A DNA stretch of 64,000 nucleotides from Stutzerimonas stutzeri (GCA_002387205.1 DGLA01000001.1:172955-236954); one strand, 5' to 3'. Shown: positions 34,837-43,937, numbered from the stretch's first letter. Notes: a model not told the origin generated them from the sequence alone. A program made the numbers and translations.

Positions 34837-36195
34837 TTACACCGAGAGCATCAGAAACTCCCGCTCCCAGGAGCTGATGACCCGGTGGTAGTTTTCCTGC
34901 TCGGCGCGCTTGACCGCTACGTAGCCGGTGACGAATTTGGGGCTCAGGTACTTCTCCAGCGTTCGGCAGTTCTCCATCCGCTCCAGGGCTGCCTCAAGCG
35001 TCAGTGGCAGGCGCAGATTGCGGCGCTCATAGCCGCGGCCCTTGACCGGCTGGCTCGGTGTCAGCTCTTCGACCATGCCGATGTAGCCGCACAGCAGACT
35101 GGCGGCGATGGCCAGATAAGGATTGGCATCGGCGCCTGGCAGGCGGTTCTCGACGCGACGATTCTGCGGATCGGAATCCGGCACTCGCAGGCCGACGGTA
35201 CGGTTCTCTTCGCCCCATTCGACGTTGACCGGCGCCGAGGTATCGGGCAGGAAGCGGCGGAACGAGTTGACGTTCGGCGCGAACAGCGGCAACAGCTCGG
35301 GGATGTATTTCTGCAGGCCGCCGACGTGGTGCAGGAACAGCTGGCTCATGGTGCCGTCGCTGTTGGAAAAGATGTTGCGCCCGGTTTCCAGGTCCACGAC
35401 GCTCTGGTGCAGGTGCATGGCACTGCCCGGCTCGCCGGTCATGGGCTTGGCCATGAAGGTGGCCGCCACGTTGTGCTTGAGCGCCGCCTCGCGCATGGTG
35501 CGCTTGAACACCAGGATCTGGTCGGCCAGGTGCAGCGCCTCGCCATGACGGAAGTTGATTTCCATCTGCGCGGTGCCTTCCTCGTGGATCAGGGTGTCCA
35601 GGTCCAGCCCCTGGGCTTCGCACCAGTCGTACATGTCCTCGAACAGCGGGTCGAACTCGTTGGCGGCGTCGATCGAGAAAGATTGCCGGCCCGTCTCCTG
35701 GCGACCCGAGCGGCCGATCGGCGGCTGGAACGGCAGATCCGGGTCTTCGCAGCGCTTGGTCAGGTAGAACTCCATCTCCGGTGCGACGATGGGCTGCCAG
35801 CCCTTGTCGGCGTACATCTTCAGCACGCGCTTGAGAATGTTGCGGGGGGAGATCTCGATGGGGTTGCCCATCTTGTCGTAGGTGTCGTGGATCACCTGCG
35901 CGGTGGGCTCGATGGCCCAGGGCACCAGGAATACGGCGTCCGGGTCGGGCCGGCAGAACATGTCGATGTCCGCCGGGTCGAGCAATTCGTAATAGATGTC
36001 ATCCTCGACGTAGTCGCCAGTGACGGTCTGCAGCAAGACGCTTTCCGGCAGCCGCATGCCTTTCTCGTCGAGGAACTTGTTGGTAGGTGAAATCTTGCCG
36101 CGGGCGATGCCGGTCAGGTCGCTGATCAGGCATTCGACCTCGGTGATCTTGCGTTCTTTCAGCCAGCCGGTGAGCTGGTCGAGCTTGCTGGACAT
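34837..36195 (-). CDS. spuB: Gamma-glutamylputrescine synthetase SpuB
   Basis: A 452-residue glutamine-synthetase-fold ligase. MSSKLDQLTGWLKERKITEV begins the beta-grasp domain with LISDLTGIARGKI. The active-site blocks are VAPEMEFYLTKR (metal Glu), EEGTAQMEINFRHGEALHLA, ATFMAKPMTGEPGSAMHLHQ, NSFRRFLPDTSAPVNVEWGE and RVENRLPGADANPYLAIAAS. Length is close to PuuA (about 470), and there is no adenylylation Tyr loop. It joins glutamate to putrescine using ATP. Follows spuA after 45 bp. Confidence 0.92.
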   Translation of the reverse strand: MSSKLDQLTGWLKERKITEVECLISDLTGIARGKISPTNKFLDEKGMRLPESVLLQTVTGDYVEDDIYYELLDPADIDMFCRPDPDAVFLVPWAIEPTAQVIHDTYDKMGNPIEISPRNILKRVLKMYADKGWQPIVAPEMEFYLTKRCEDPDLPFQPPIGRSGRQETGRQSFSIDAANEFDPLFEDMYDWCEAQGLDLDTLIHEEGTAQMEINFRHGEALHLADQILVFKRTMREAALKHNVAATFMAKPMTGEPGSAMHLHQSVVDLETGRNIFSNSDGTMSQLFLHHVGGLQKYIPELLPLFAPNVNSFRRFLPDTSAPVNVEWGEENRTVGLRVPDSDPQNRRVENRLPGADANPYLAIAASLLCGYIGMVEELTPSQPVKGRGYERRNLRLPLTLEAALERMENCRTLEKYLSPKFVTGYVAVKRAEQENYHRVISSWEREFLMLSV

Positions 36196-36240
36196 ATCGA
36201 CCTCAGAGAGTAATGAAACGAGCGCCGTGCCGGCCCGCGT

Positions 36241-36987
36241 TCAGCGCCGTCCCGCGCGTTCCCGGCAAGCGCGGGCAAAGCCCTCGAACAACGCCAGGTA
36301 ATAAGGATGCTCATGCACCTTCCATTCCGGATGCCACTGCACGCCGAGCGCGAAGCTTCGCGCATCTTCGACGGAAAACGCTTCAATCAGCCCATCGGGT
36401 GCAAGCGCCTCGATGCGCAAGCCCTCACCGAGTCGCTCGACGCCCTGCCCATGCACCGAGTTGACCTCTATCTGCGCCGGTAGCCCGAGACGCTCCAGCA
36501 ATCCGCCCGGTTGGACATGCAGAGGATGGCTGAGACCGTACTGCACTTCCACCGGATCCTCGGCGCGCTCACGGTGATCGGCATAGGGTCCGGCCTCATG
36601 CACCTTCTGGTGCAGGCTACCGCCGAAGGCGACGTTCATCTCCTGGAAGCCACGGCAAACCCCGAACACCGGAATGCCGGCATCGACTGCTGCACGAATG
36701 AGCGGCAGCGTCAGGCGATCACGTGACGGGTCATGAAGCGTGCCTTCGGCGCTGGCCGGGCCACTGTAATGATGAGGCTCGACGTTCGATGGCGAGCCGG
36801 TAAACAACAGGCCGTCTACGCTATCTAGCAGGGCGGCGGGGTCGATGAGGTCGCCGAGCGCCGGGATGACCAGCGGCAGGCCGGCGATGGCTGCCGCCCG
36901 CAGGTACTTGTCACCGGCAATATGGAAACTGTGGTGGCCGATCTGCCTGGTACAGGCCGAAACGCCGATCAATGGCACGCGAGGCAT
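36241..36987 (-). CDS. spuA: Gamma-glutamyl-GABA hydrolase family protein SpuA
   Basis: A 248-residue class I glutamine-amidotransferase-like hydrolase (peptidase C26, PuuD type). The nucleophile Cys is in VFGVCRGFQEMNVAFGGSLH (about residue 113). The catalytic His-Glu pair is in LGVQWHPEWKVHEHPY. It releases GABA from gamma-glutamyl-GABA at the end of the gamma-glutamylated putrescine route. First gene of the cluster, divergent from spuI. Confidence 0.92.
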   Translation of the reverse strand: MPRVPLIGVSACTRQIGHHSFHIAGDKYLRAAAIAGLPLVIPALGDLIDPAALLDSVDGLLFTGSPSNVEPHHYSGPASAEGTLHDPSRDRLTLPLIRAAVDAGIPVFGVCRGFQEMNVAFGGSLHQKVHEAGPYADHRERAEDPVEVQYGLSHPLHVQPGGLLERLGLPAQIEVNSVHGQGVERLGEGLRIEALAPDGLIEAFSVEDARSFALGVQWHPEWKVHEHPYYLALFEGFARACRERAGRR

Positions 36988-37238
36988 GGGATACTCGTCT
37001 TTTCGGATGGGGCTCGTCGCAGAGTAGTCTTGTTCATTTTTATAGACAATAGCCGAGCGATCCCGCTTCCGAAAGCGCCATCAACGCAAGGCGAATTTTT
37101 CGCTGATCGCCCCAAAACCGCCCAATGTGGGCCTCGATGGGGCATTTCGGGGCGCTATTGACAGCGACAAGGCTTTTCGATTGACTCCAAGACACGCTGT
37201 TTGATGATTGAAATTTTTAACAATTAAGGTGCTTCATC
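36988..37238. promoter_or_regulatory. spuA/spuI divergent control region with nested dyads
   Basis: The spacer holds an outer inverted repeat, CGCCCC plus AAAA at 37108-37117 against TTTC plus GGGGCG at 37145-37154. Inside it is a perfect inner one, GCCCA-ATG-TGGGC (37120-37132). TTGACT at 37181-37186 with ATGATT 17 bp later is a possible spuI promoter; the stretch before the spuI ATG is AT-rich. The regulator is not identifiable. Confidence 0.45.
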
Positions 37239-38615
37239 ATGCTTCCGCCGCCGCGTGCCGTTCAGCTCAACGAAGCGAACGCATTTCTCAAGGAACACCC
37301 GGAGGTCCAGTACGTCGACCTGTTGATCGCTGACATGAACGGTGTCGTTCGTGGCAAGCGCATCGAACGCGCCAGCCTGCACAAGGTGTATGAAAAAGGC
37401 ATCAACCTGCCGGCCTCGCTGTTCGCCCTCGACATCAATGGCATCACCGTGGAGAGCACTGGCCTGGGCATGGACATCGGTGATTCCGACCGGACCTGCT
37501 TCCCGATTCCCAATACCCTGAGCAACGAACCCTGGCAGAAGCGCCCTACCGCGCAGCTGCTGATGACCATGCACGAGCGCGACGGTTCGCCGTTCTTCGC
37601 CGATCCCCGGGAAGTGCTGCGCCAGGTGGTGAGCAAGTTCGATGAGCTGGGGCTGACCATCTGCGCCGCGTTCGAGCTGGAGTTCTACCTGATCGACCAG
37701 GAGAACGTGAACGGTCGTCCGCAGCCGCCGCGCTCACCGATTTCGGGCAAGCGCCCGCATTCCACACAGGTCTACCTGATCGACGATCTCGATGAATACG
37801 TCGATTGTCTCCAGGACATTCTCGAAGGCGCCAAGGAACAGGGCATTCCCGCCGATGCCATCGTCAAGGAAAGCGCCCCGGCGCAATTCGAGGTCAACCT
37901 CCATCACGTCGCTGACCCGATCAAGGCCTGCGACTATGCCGTCCTGCTCAAACGCCTGATCAAGAACATCGCCTACGACCATGAAATGGACAGCACCTTC
38001 ATGGCCAAGCCCTACCCGGGCCAGGCGGGCAACGGGCTGCATGTGCACATTTCGCTGCTGGACAAGAACGGCAACAACATCTTCGCCACCGACAACCCGC
38101 TGGAAAGCGAAACGCTGCGGCACGCCATCGGCGGCATTCAGCAGACCATGGCAGCGTCGATGGCCTTCCTCTGCCCCAACGTCAACTCCTATCGCCGTTT
38201 CGGCGCTCAGTTCTACGTGCCCAACGCACCCTGCTGGGGCCTGGACAACCGCACCGTCGCGCTGCGCGTCCCCACCGACAGCCCGGACGCCGTGCGCATC
38301 GAGCATCGCGTAGCGGGCGCCGATGCCAACCCCTATCTGCTACTGGCTGGCGTACTGGCCGGGATCCATCACGGGTTGACCAACAAGATCGCACCGGACG
38401 AGCCCATCGAAGGCAACTCCTATGAGCAGGTGGAGCAGAGCCTGCCGACCAACCTGCGCGATGCCCTGCGCGAGCTGGACGACAGCGAAATCATGGCGCG
38501 CTACATCGACTCGACCTACATCGACATCTTCGTAGCCTGCAAGGAAAGCGAGCTGGCAGAGTTCGAACACTCGATCTCCGACCTGGAATACAACTGGTAC
38601 CTGCATACCGTCTGA
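37239..38615 (+). CDS. spuI: Gamma-glutamylpolyamine synthetase SpuI
   Basis: A 458-residue glutamine-synthetase-like ligase. YVDLLIADMNGVVRGKRIER opens the beta-grasp domain; FELEFYLIDQENVNG carries metal Glu, KESAPAQFEVNLHHVADPIK the central block, STFMAKPYPGQAGNGLHVHI the nucleotide/glutamate site, and RIEHRVAGADANPYLLLAGV the C-terminal signature. It is a paralogue of SpuB. In P. aeruginosa the set of glutamylpolyamine ligases distinguishes putrescine, cadaverine and spermidine. Divergent from spuA; a GC-rich hairpin follows the stop. Confidence 0.92.
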   Translation: MLPPPRAVQLNEANAFLKEHPEVQYVDLLIADMNGVVRGKRIERASLHKVYEKGINLPASLFALDINGITVESTGLGMDIGDSDRTCFPIPNTLSNEPWQKRPTAQLLMTMHERDGSPFFADPREVLRQVVSKFDELGLTICAAFELEFYLIDQENVNGRPQPPRSPISGKRPHSTQVYLIDDLDEYVDCLQDILEGAKEQGIPADAIVKESAPAQFEVNLHHVADPIKACDYAVLLKRLIKNIAYDHEMDSTFMAKPYPGQAGNGLHVHISLLDKNGNNIFATDNPLESETLRHAIGGIQQTMAASMAFLCPNVNSYRRFGAQFYVPNAPCWGLDNRTVALRVPTDSPDAVRIEHRVAGADANPYLLLAGVLAGIHHGLTNKIAPDEPIEGNSYEQVEQSLPTNLRDALRELDDSEIMARYIDSTYIDIFVACKESELAEFEHSISDLEYNWYLHTV

Positions 38616-38620
38616 CGCTC

Positions 38621-38642
38621 CGCCCCGCACCGCTGCGGGGCG
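38621..38642 (+). terminator. Possible terminator after spuI
   Basis: CGCCCCGCA and TGCGGGGCG form a perfect nine-pair stem with a CCGC loop, six bases after the spuI stop. No T tract follows, so termination may be partial. The convergent phytochrome gene ends at 38702. Confidence 0.5.
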
Positions 38643-38701
38643 ACGCAGCGCCCGCTGAACACGGACGGCAGCCATAGGCTGCGCCAGTGCCGGGCGCAAT
38701 T

Positions 38702-41293
38702 TCAGAAAGAAGCAGGTTCCGGCCCCGACGTCCCCGGTCTCACTGTCCCACCCGCATGGTGGCTGGCCTGCAACTGGCCGATGGCAAAGGCCAGGGCGCT
38801 GAGGTTATAGGGCTTGGTCACCACCGGCACCCGGTCGAATCGCTCGGGAATGGCCGTGCGGGCGCCATAGCCGGTGGCGAACAGGAAAGGATGCTGCGCG
38901 GCCTCGAGTTCAGCGGCGATCCCCAGGCTGGTTTCGCCGGCCAGATTCACATCCAGCACGACCAGATCGAAACGGTCGCGCCGCAATGCGCGCCGTGCAT
39001 CTTCAAGCGAGCCGGCAATCTCCACCTGCACCCCTGCGTCCTCGAGCATGGTCTGCGCATCAAGGGCAATCATCATGCTGTCCTCCACCAGCAACAGGCG
39101 CAGGCCGGCGATCGAGCTCGGGGAATGCGCCTTGGCTGCCCCGGAGCGGCGCGGTTGATCCTGCCCGGCCCAGACGTGTTCGGGGGGCACGTGAAAGAAG
39201 GCGAACAGCCCTTCGGGGCGGTACTCGACCCTGGCTTCGCCCTGCAGTTCGAAGGGAATGGTGCGCTCGGTGACGATGCTGCCAAAGCCACGGCGGGTCG
39301 GCGGTTGCACTTCCGGCCCCCCGCTCTCGTTCCACTCGACTTCCAGCCCGGCCCCCTCGACCAGCCGCCAGCTCACCGCCAGCTGCCCGCCCGGTACGCT
39401 CAGGGCCCCGTATTTCGCCGCGTTGGTCATCATTTCATGGAACACCAGCGCGAGGGTCTGGTAGCCGCGCACGTCCAGCAGGACGGCGTCGCCCGTCAGC
39501 TGGATGCGCTCATCGAGCTCACCCCCGCCGTTCCACGCCAGTGCTTCGGATTCGAGCAGCGCACGTAGCTGGGTCGAGGCACCGCTGGGTGCGTTGATCT
39601 GATCATGGGCGCTGGCGAGCGCCTGGATGCGCCGCTCCACTTCTGCTGTAAACCCTTCGACAGAAGTCGCCTGCTGGGCACTCTGGCGCGTCGTGGCGAG
39701 CACCAGACTCAGCACATTCTTGACCCGATGGTTGAGCTCGGCGATGAGCAGCGACTGGCTCTCCTGCGCCTGCTGACGTTCGCTGGCGATGAGTTCCGAG
39801 CGGCGCAGTACGACCTCCAGCAAGGCCACGCGCAGGGTTTCGGCGATTCGCCGCTCGCTGGCCGTCCAGGGTTTGGCGCGGCCCCGTACGGTTTCACGCC
39901 AGGCCTCGAAGCTGTTACGGGGGTGCAGCTGCCCGGTCGCCGGGTCGCGCAGCAGCGCCTTGTCCGGGTTGCCTCCCCAGGTCACGGTCTGGATCTCCTC
40001 GCGTCGAAAGAACAGCAGGTAGTCCTGCGCCGCTCGGGAGATGGGGATCGCCAGCACGCCGCTGGCTCGATCGGCAAAACGGGAGGCCGGCGCGATATGT
40101 TCGGCAAGCGATGCGGTGGCAAAGATGCGATCAGCCGCCGCCTGGCCCAGGAAGGCGATCAGTTCGGTGATTGCCTCCTCGGGTGGCAGCACGCCCTGCC
40201 CGCTGAGCCGCCCGTTCGACCAGACCGCAAGGCCGTCACAGGCGATCATGCTGTTGAGCATGTCGGCGTAACGGTTCAGGTCCTCGAATACCGTGTCCCG
40301 GGGCGACATGGCCGCCAGCAAACGATCGTGCGCGTCCTGCGCATCGGACAGACGCTGCTGCTCCAGCTGCTGCTCGCGCACTTCGATCTGCAGGGACAGC
40401 ATCTGTCCGAACAGTTCTGCCGCCGAGCACAGTGCACCGCTGAGGTAGTGCGGCTCGCCGTGATGACAGGCGATCAGGCCCCAGAGCTGATCACCGCGCA
40501 TCAGACTCACTGTCAGCGTGGCGCGGACGTTCATGTTTCGCAGGTACTGGATATGTACTGGCGAGACGCTGCGCAGGGCCGCCAGGCTGAGATCGAGCGG
40601 CAGCCCGTCAGGGCCGCGCCCGGGCAGTACCGGCACCGGCACGTAATGGACGTCAGGAATCAGCCGCAGCGGCTGACGTCGGTAGAGCGCGCGAGCCTGT
40701 GCAGGGATGTCGCTGGCCGGATAGCGCAGGCCCAGATAGGAATCGGTGCCCGGCCGCACCGCCTCGGCTACCACCTCGCCCGAGTCATCATGTAGAAAAC
40801 GATAGATCATGACCCGGTCATAACCGGTCACGGCGCGGAACTGCTGGGCGGCAAGCGTGAGCAGCCGCGTTACGGTCGGCATGCGCCGCAGCCTGCCCAC
40901 CAGGCCACGTAACAGGACGACACCGTTGGCGCCCGCCCCCTGTACACTCGGCGCCGCCTCGATCACTGCCAGCCCGCTGGCCATATGCACGGTCAGGTCG
41001 TACCGCCGCGGTCCATTGTCGAGCGCAAGGCAATCCAGGCGCTCGGCAGTACCGGACAACATTGCTGTCTGCAGCTGATTGCGGATCGCGTGGACGGTTT
41101 CGAGTGGTAGTACACGCTCAAGCAACTGCCCTAGGAGGACTTCAGGGTCAGTCCCGTCGAGAACACTCGAAACGTTGGCCGAGACGTGGGTGATGGTCCA
41201 GTCCGGCAAGGTGCAACCCAGCAGCACACCATGGGGTTGGATCGTCCCGGGAAGGTGAATCGGCTCCTGGGCACAGTCGGCGGTAGCGGTCAT
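38702..41293 (-). CDS. bphP: Bacteriophytochrome with HWE kinase and C-terminal receiver
   Basis: An 863-residue red/far-red photoreceptor kinase. The biliverdin-binding Cys is residue 7 in DCAQEPIHLPGTIQPHG. The PAS domain is followed by GAF (about 125-305) with the LRYPASDIPAQARALY signature, and PHY (about 320-490) with the tongue motif LHPRNSFEAWRE. The kinase is the HWE/HisKA_2 type: phospho-His in AELNHRVKNVLS (about 521), ATPase N-box HEMMTNAAKYGAL. A receiver domain ends the protein (about 745-855; Asp in LVVLDVNLAGE). A TTG 18 bp upstream has a better site (AGGAG) and would add six residues, putting the Cys at 13 as in relatives. No heme oxygenase gene is adjacent. Confidence 0.92.
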   Translation of the reverse strand: MTATADCAQEPIHLPGTIQPHGVLLGCTLPDWTITHVSANVSSVLDGTDPEVLLGQLLERVLPLETVHAIRNQLQTAMLSGTAERLDCLALDNGPRRYDLTVHMASGLAVIEAAPSVQGAGANGVVLLRGLVGRLRRMPTVTRLLTLAAQQFRAVTGYDRVMIYRFLHDDSGEVVAEAVRPGTDSYLGLRYPASDIPAQARALYRRQPLRLIPDVHYVPVPVLPGRGPDGLPLDLSLAALRSVSPVHIQYLRNMNVRATLTVSLMRGDQLWGLIACHHGEPHYLSGALCSAAELFGQMLSLQIEVREQQLEQQRLSDAQDAHDRLLAAMSPRDTVFEDLNRYADMLNSMIACDGLAVWSNGRLSGQGVLPPEEAITELIAFLGQAAADRIFATASLAEHIAPASRFADRASGVLAIPISRAAQDYLLFFRREEIQTVTWGGNPDKALLRDPATGQLHPRNSFEAWRETVRGRAKPWTASERRIAETLRVALLEVVLRRSELIASERQQAQESQSLLIAELNHRVKNVLSLVLATTRQSAQQATSVEGFTAEVERRIQALASAHDQINAPSGASTQLRALLESEALAWNGGGELDERIQLTGDAVLLDVRGYQTLALVFHEMMTNAAKYGALSVPGGQLAVSWRLVEGAGLEVEWNESGGPEVQPPTRRGFGSIVTERTIPFELQGEARVEYRPEGLFAFFHVPPEHVWAGQDQPRRSGAAKAHSPSSIAGLRLLLVEDSMMIALDAQTMLEDAGVQVEIAGSLEDARRALRRDRFDLVVLDVNLAGETSLGIAAELEAAQHPFLFATGYGARTAIPERFDRVPVVTKPYNLSALAFAIGQLQASHHAGGTVRPGTSGPEPASF

Positions 41294-41741
41294 ATAAGGT
41301 TCGGTCGTCAACGCAACGCTTCTCCTGCAGCTTCCGAAATCAGGCCCGATTCTGTGGCCTGACATGACCCTTCGACCAGCCCAGCGCCCGATACGCACAG
41401 AAAGAATATTGCAGCGTACGTCAGAAATGCAGTGCAAGGCTCGACGTAGCAGCATCCTGGGCCTGCCTGTCACAAGGGCGCCTCGGGGTAAGGCGCAGGC
41501 AATGGACGGCAAGACGCCCTCATCCGCAGCGCATTGAGAACGCTCTGGTTTAAACTGCTGCCGCTCGCACAGGAGCATGGATGATCCACGCTCAACCGTC
41601 TTTGCCGAAGCCAATCGTGACGATGCAGGCCAAGGACCCATTGCGATTGAATTCCGCTTGCCGTGGTCAGATGCTCGCCATTGATGAATCTTCACTCGCT
41701 TCCCGGCCCTGATAAAACGCTGTCCCTTTGCAGGAATAACG
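41294..41741. other. Divergent spacer between bphP and aguA
   Basis: 448 bp. It contains the bphP leader with AGGAG near 41325, an AT-rich patch near 41405 (AGAATATTG) that may be the bphP -10 region, and a candidate small ORF (41581-41712). AGGAATAACG gives the aguA ribosome-binding site. Nothing else recognised. Confidence 0.5.
41581..41712 (+). CDS. Candidate 43-residue leader ORF upstream of aguA
   Basis: ATG at 41581 is preceded by AGGAG with five-base spacing, a better site than most genes here have. The peptide starts MIHAQPSLPKPIVTMQAKDP and ends SLASRP at TGA 41710-41712, 29 bp before aguA. Third-position GC is only about 60 per cent, below that of the neighbouring genes, which argues against long-standing coding. 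It could be a regulatory upstream ORF or chance. Confidence 0.3.
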   Translation: MIHAQPSLPKPIVTMQAKDPLRLNSACRGQMLAIDESSLASRP

Positions 41742-42857
41742 ATGACCACCCTGACCACCACCCCGCGTGCCGACGACTTCCATATGCCTGCCGAATGGGC
41801 GCCGCATAGCCAGACCTGGATGGTCTGGCCGCAGCGCCCGGATAACTGGCGGGAACAGGCGACCCCGGCCCAGGCGGCATTCGCGGCAGTGGCCAACGCC
41901 ATCGCCCGCTTCGAACCCGTCACCGTCTGCGCCGCTGCCGAGCACTACCAGACGGCGCGGGCGCAGCTGGACAATCCGCGCATCCGTGTGGTGGAAATCA
42001 GCACTGATGACGCCTGGGTACGCGACACCGGGCCGACCTTCCTGATCAATGGCAAGGGCGGCGTGCGCGGCGTCGACTGGACGTTCAATGCCTGGGGCGG
42101 CCTGGATGGCGGGCTGTACGGCGAGTGGCAGCGTGATGACGAAGTGGCCCAGAAGATCCTCGAAATCGAACGCTGCGACCGCTACCGCACCGAAGGCTTC
42201 GTGCTGGAAGGCGGCTCCATTCATGTCGATGGCGAGGGCACCCTCATCACCACCGAGGAATGCCTACTCAATCGCAACCGCAATCCGCATCTGTCACGCG
42301 AGGACATCGAGCGCCAGCTGGCCGACTATCTGTCCATCGACAAGGTCATCTGGTTACCGCACGGGCTCTACAACGACGAAACCGATGGCCACGTCGACAA
42401 TTTCTGCTGCTTCGTACGGCCCGGCGAGGTCCTGCTGGCCTGGACAGACGACCGCGACGACCCCAACTACGAACGCTGCCAGGCCGCCATGAGGGTGCTC
42501 GAAACGGCGACGGATGCCTGGGACCGGCCCCTGACAGTCCACAAGATGCCAATCCCCGGACCGCTGCATGCCACCGAGGAGGAATGTGCCGGCGTCGTAC
42601 CACTGGCGGGCAGCCAGCCGCGCGACCCGTCCATTCGCCTGGCCGGTAGCTACGTGAATTTCCTCATCGTCAATGGCGGCATTATCGCCCCTGCCTTCGG
42701 CGATCCCCTGGATAGCGAAGCCGAGGCCATCCTCAGCCGCCTGTTCCCGCAGCATCAGGTGGTGATGGTGCCAGGCCGGGAGATCCTGCTGGGCGGCGGC
42801 AATATCCACTGCATCACCCAGCAGCAGCCAATCGCCACGCTGACGCACAAGGGCTGA
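41742..42857 (+). CDS. aguA: Agmatine deiminase
   Basis: A 371-residue guanidino-group-modifying enzyme of the PAD superfamily that turns agmatine into N-carbamoylputrescine plus ammonia. FHMPAEWAPHSQTWMVWPQR begins the domain. DDAWVRDTGPTFLIN and FVLEGGSIHVDGEGTLITTE give the acidic substrate contacts, NDETDGHVDNFCCF holds the catalytic Asp-His, and the nucleophile Cys lies in GGGNIHCITQQQP near the C-terminus. GCAGGAATAACG precedes the ATG. It feeds the spu pathway next door. The usual partner aguB is not in this window. Confidence 0.95.
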   Translation: MTTLTTTPRADDFHMPAEWAPHSQTWMVWPQRPDNWREQATPAQAAFAAVANAIARFEPVTVCAAAEHYQTARAQLDNPRIRVVEISTDDAWVRDTGPTFLINGKGGVRGVDWTFNAWGGLDGGLYGEWQRDDEVAQKILEIERCDRYRTEGFVLEGGSIHVDGEGTLITTEECLLNRNRNPHLSREDIERQLADYLSIDKVIWLPHGLYNDETDGHVDNFCCFVRPGEVLLAWTDDRDDPNYERCQAAMRVLETATDAWDRPLTVHKMPIPGPLHATEEECAGVVPLAGSQPRDPSIRLAGSYVNFLIVNGGIIAPAFGDPLDSEAEAILSRLFPQHQVVMVPGREILLGGGNIHCITQQQPIATLTHKG

Positions 42858-42912
42858 GCCTGCCGCACGGCAGGCAAGCTGAAACCGCGGCGGCCCAAGG
42901 GCTGCGCCGCGG
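42858..42912 (+). terminator. GC-rich hairpins after aguA
   Basis: GCCTGCCG-CA-CGGCAGGC (42858-42875) immediately follows the stop; a second dyad, CCGCGGCG-N12-CGCCGCGG, spans 42885-42912. Neither has a T tract. They lie between convergent aguA and the cyclase gene and probably limit read-through. Confidence 0.5.
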
Positions 42913-42938
42913 CTGCCAGCGGTTATGGATGGCGGTGG

Positions 42939-43937
42939 TCAGGCAACGATTACCTGGTTCTTGCCCAGGCGCTTGGCGGTGTACATCGCAGCGTCCGCAC
43001 GCGCGAACAGGGTGCTCAGATCCGGGTCGCTGGCGCGCAGGTAGGTCAGGCCCAGGCTGACCGTCACGCCGAAGCGCTGGCCGTCTGCGCTGGTAAAGAC
43101 CAGCCGCTGGATCTCGCGCTGCAACCGTTCGGCGATCTGTTCAGCCAGGTCAGGCTGACAGCCGGGCAGTAGCAAGGCGAATTCCTCACCGCCGATGCGG
43201 CCGAACAGATCACCCCGACGCAGCACCGAAGAGCCACACTGGGCGACGCGCTGCAGGACCTGGTCGCCCATCTGGTGACCATGGGTGTCATTGATTCGCT
43301 TGAAGTCGTCGATGTCCAGCAACTGGCACGCCAACGGCGTGGCGTACTGCCGGGCCAGCTCGAATTCACGCTGGGCACACTCGAAAAAGTGCCGGCGGTT
43401 GCTGCTCTGCGTCAGGACATCGATGGTCGCCAGGCGCTGCAGTTCACCTTCCAGCTGCTTCTTTTCAGTGATGTCCTCGGCGATGCCGACAATGATAGGG
43501 CCCTGGGTGCCATCGGCGTTGCGCGCGATAAAGCACTTGTCGCTAAGCCAGCGCAGCTGGCCGTCCGCACGGATGATGCGGTACTCGCGTTCCTCGACAG
43601 CGCCCTTGTCGAGGACATCGAGCATGCTTTTCTGTGCGTATTCCACATCGTCGGGGTAGATGCTGTTGCGCCACTCGCCGAAGTCCGACAGCAGCAGGGC
43701 TGCCGATCGACCAAAGATCTGCTCGTAGGCGGGGCTGACATAAATCATCTGCTGCGCCTGCCAGTCGAATGCCCAGAGCACCGCATTGACGGCACCCATC
43801 AGCGTGCTGAACAGCTGCTCGCGCTCGCTCAGTCGTTCGACTTCGGCGCGGGCGTGCATCAGGGCCAGGAGGGTTTGCGCCTCGGTCGGCGGAAGGATGC
43901 CGCCTCCCGTTTCGCTTCGCTGTTTCAACAGATTCAT
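42939..43937 (-). CDS. PAS-GGDEF diguanylate cyclase
   Basis: A 332-residue soluble protein: an N-terminal helix (about 20-45), a PAS domain (about 48-165, VNAVLWAFDWQAQQMIYVSP to PIIVGIAEDITEKKQ) and a GGDEF domain. The active motif is GGEEF in DLFGRIGGEEFALLLPG, and an inhibitory I-site RxxD is present (RRGD, five residues before it), so it should make c-di-GMP under product inhibition. No membrane segment. The PAS ligand is unknown. Same strand as the desaturase upstream, 141 bp apart. A similar PAS-GGDEF protein lies near aguA in P. aeruginosa (from memory). Confidence 0.9.
   Translation of the reverse strand: MNLLKQRSETGGGILPPTEAQTLLALMHARAEVERLSEREQLFSTLMGAVNAVLWAFDWQAQQMIYVSPAYEQIFGRSAALLLSDFGEWRNSIYPDDVEYAQKSMLDVLDKGAVEEREYRIIRADGQLRWLSDKCFIARNADGTQGPIIVGIAEDITEKKQLEGELQRLATIDVLTQSSNRRHFFECAQREFELARQYATPLACQLLDIDDFKRINDTHGHQMGDQVLQRVAQCGSSVLRRGDLFGRIGGEEFALLLPGCQPDLAEQIAERLQREIQRLVFTSADGQRFGVTVSLGLTYLRASDPDLSTLFARADAAMYTAKRLGKNQVIVA

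Noticed and set aside
34885..36090. 401-codon open frame opposite spuB
   Set aside because: Antisense shadow of a gene with complete glutamine-synthetase motifs.
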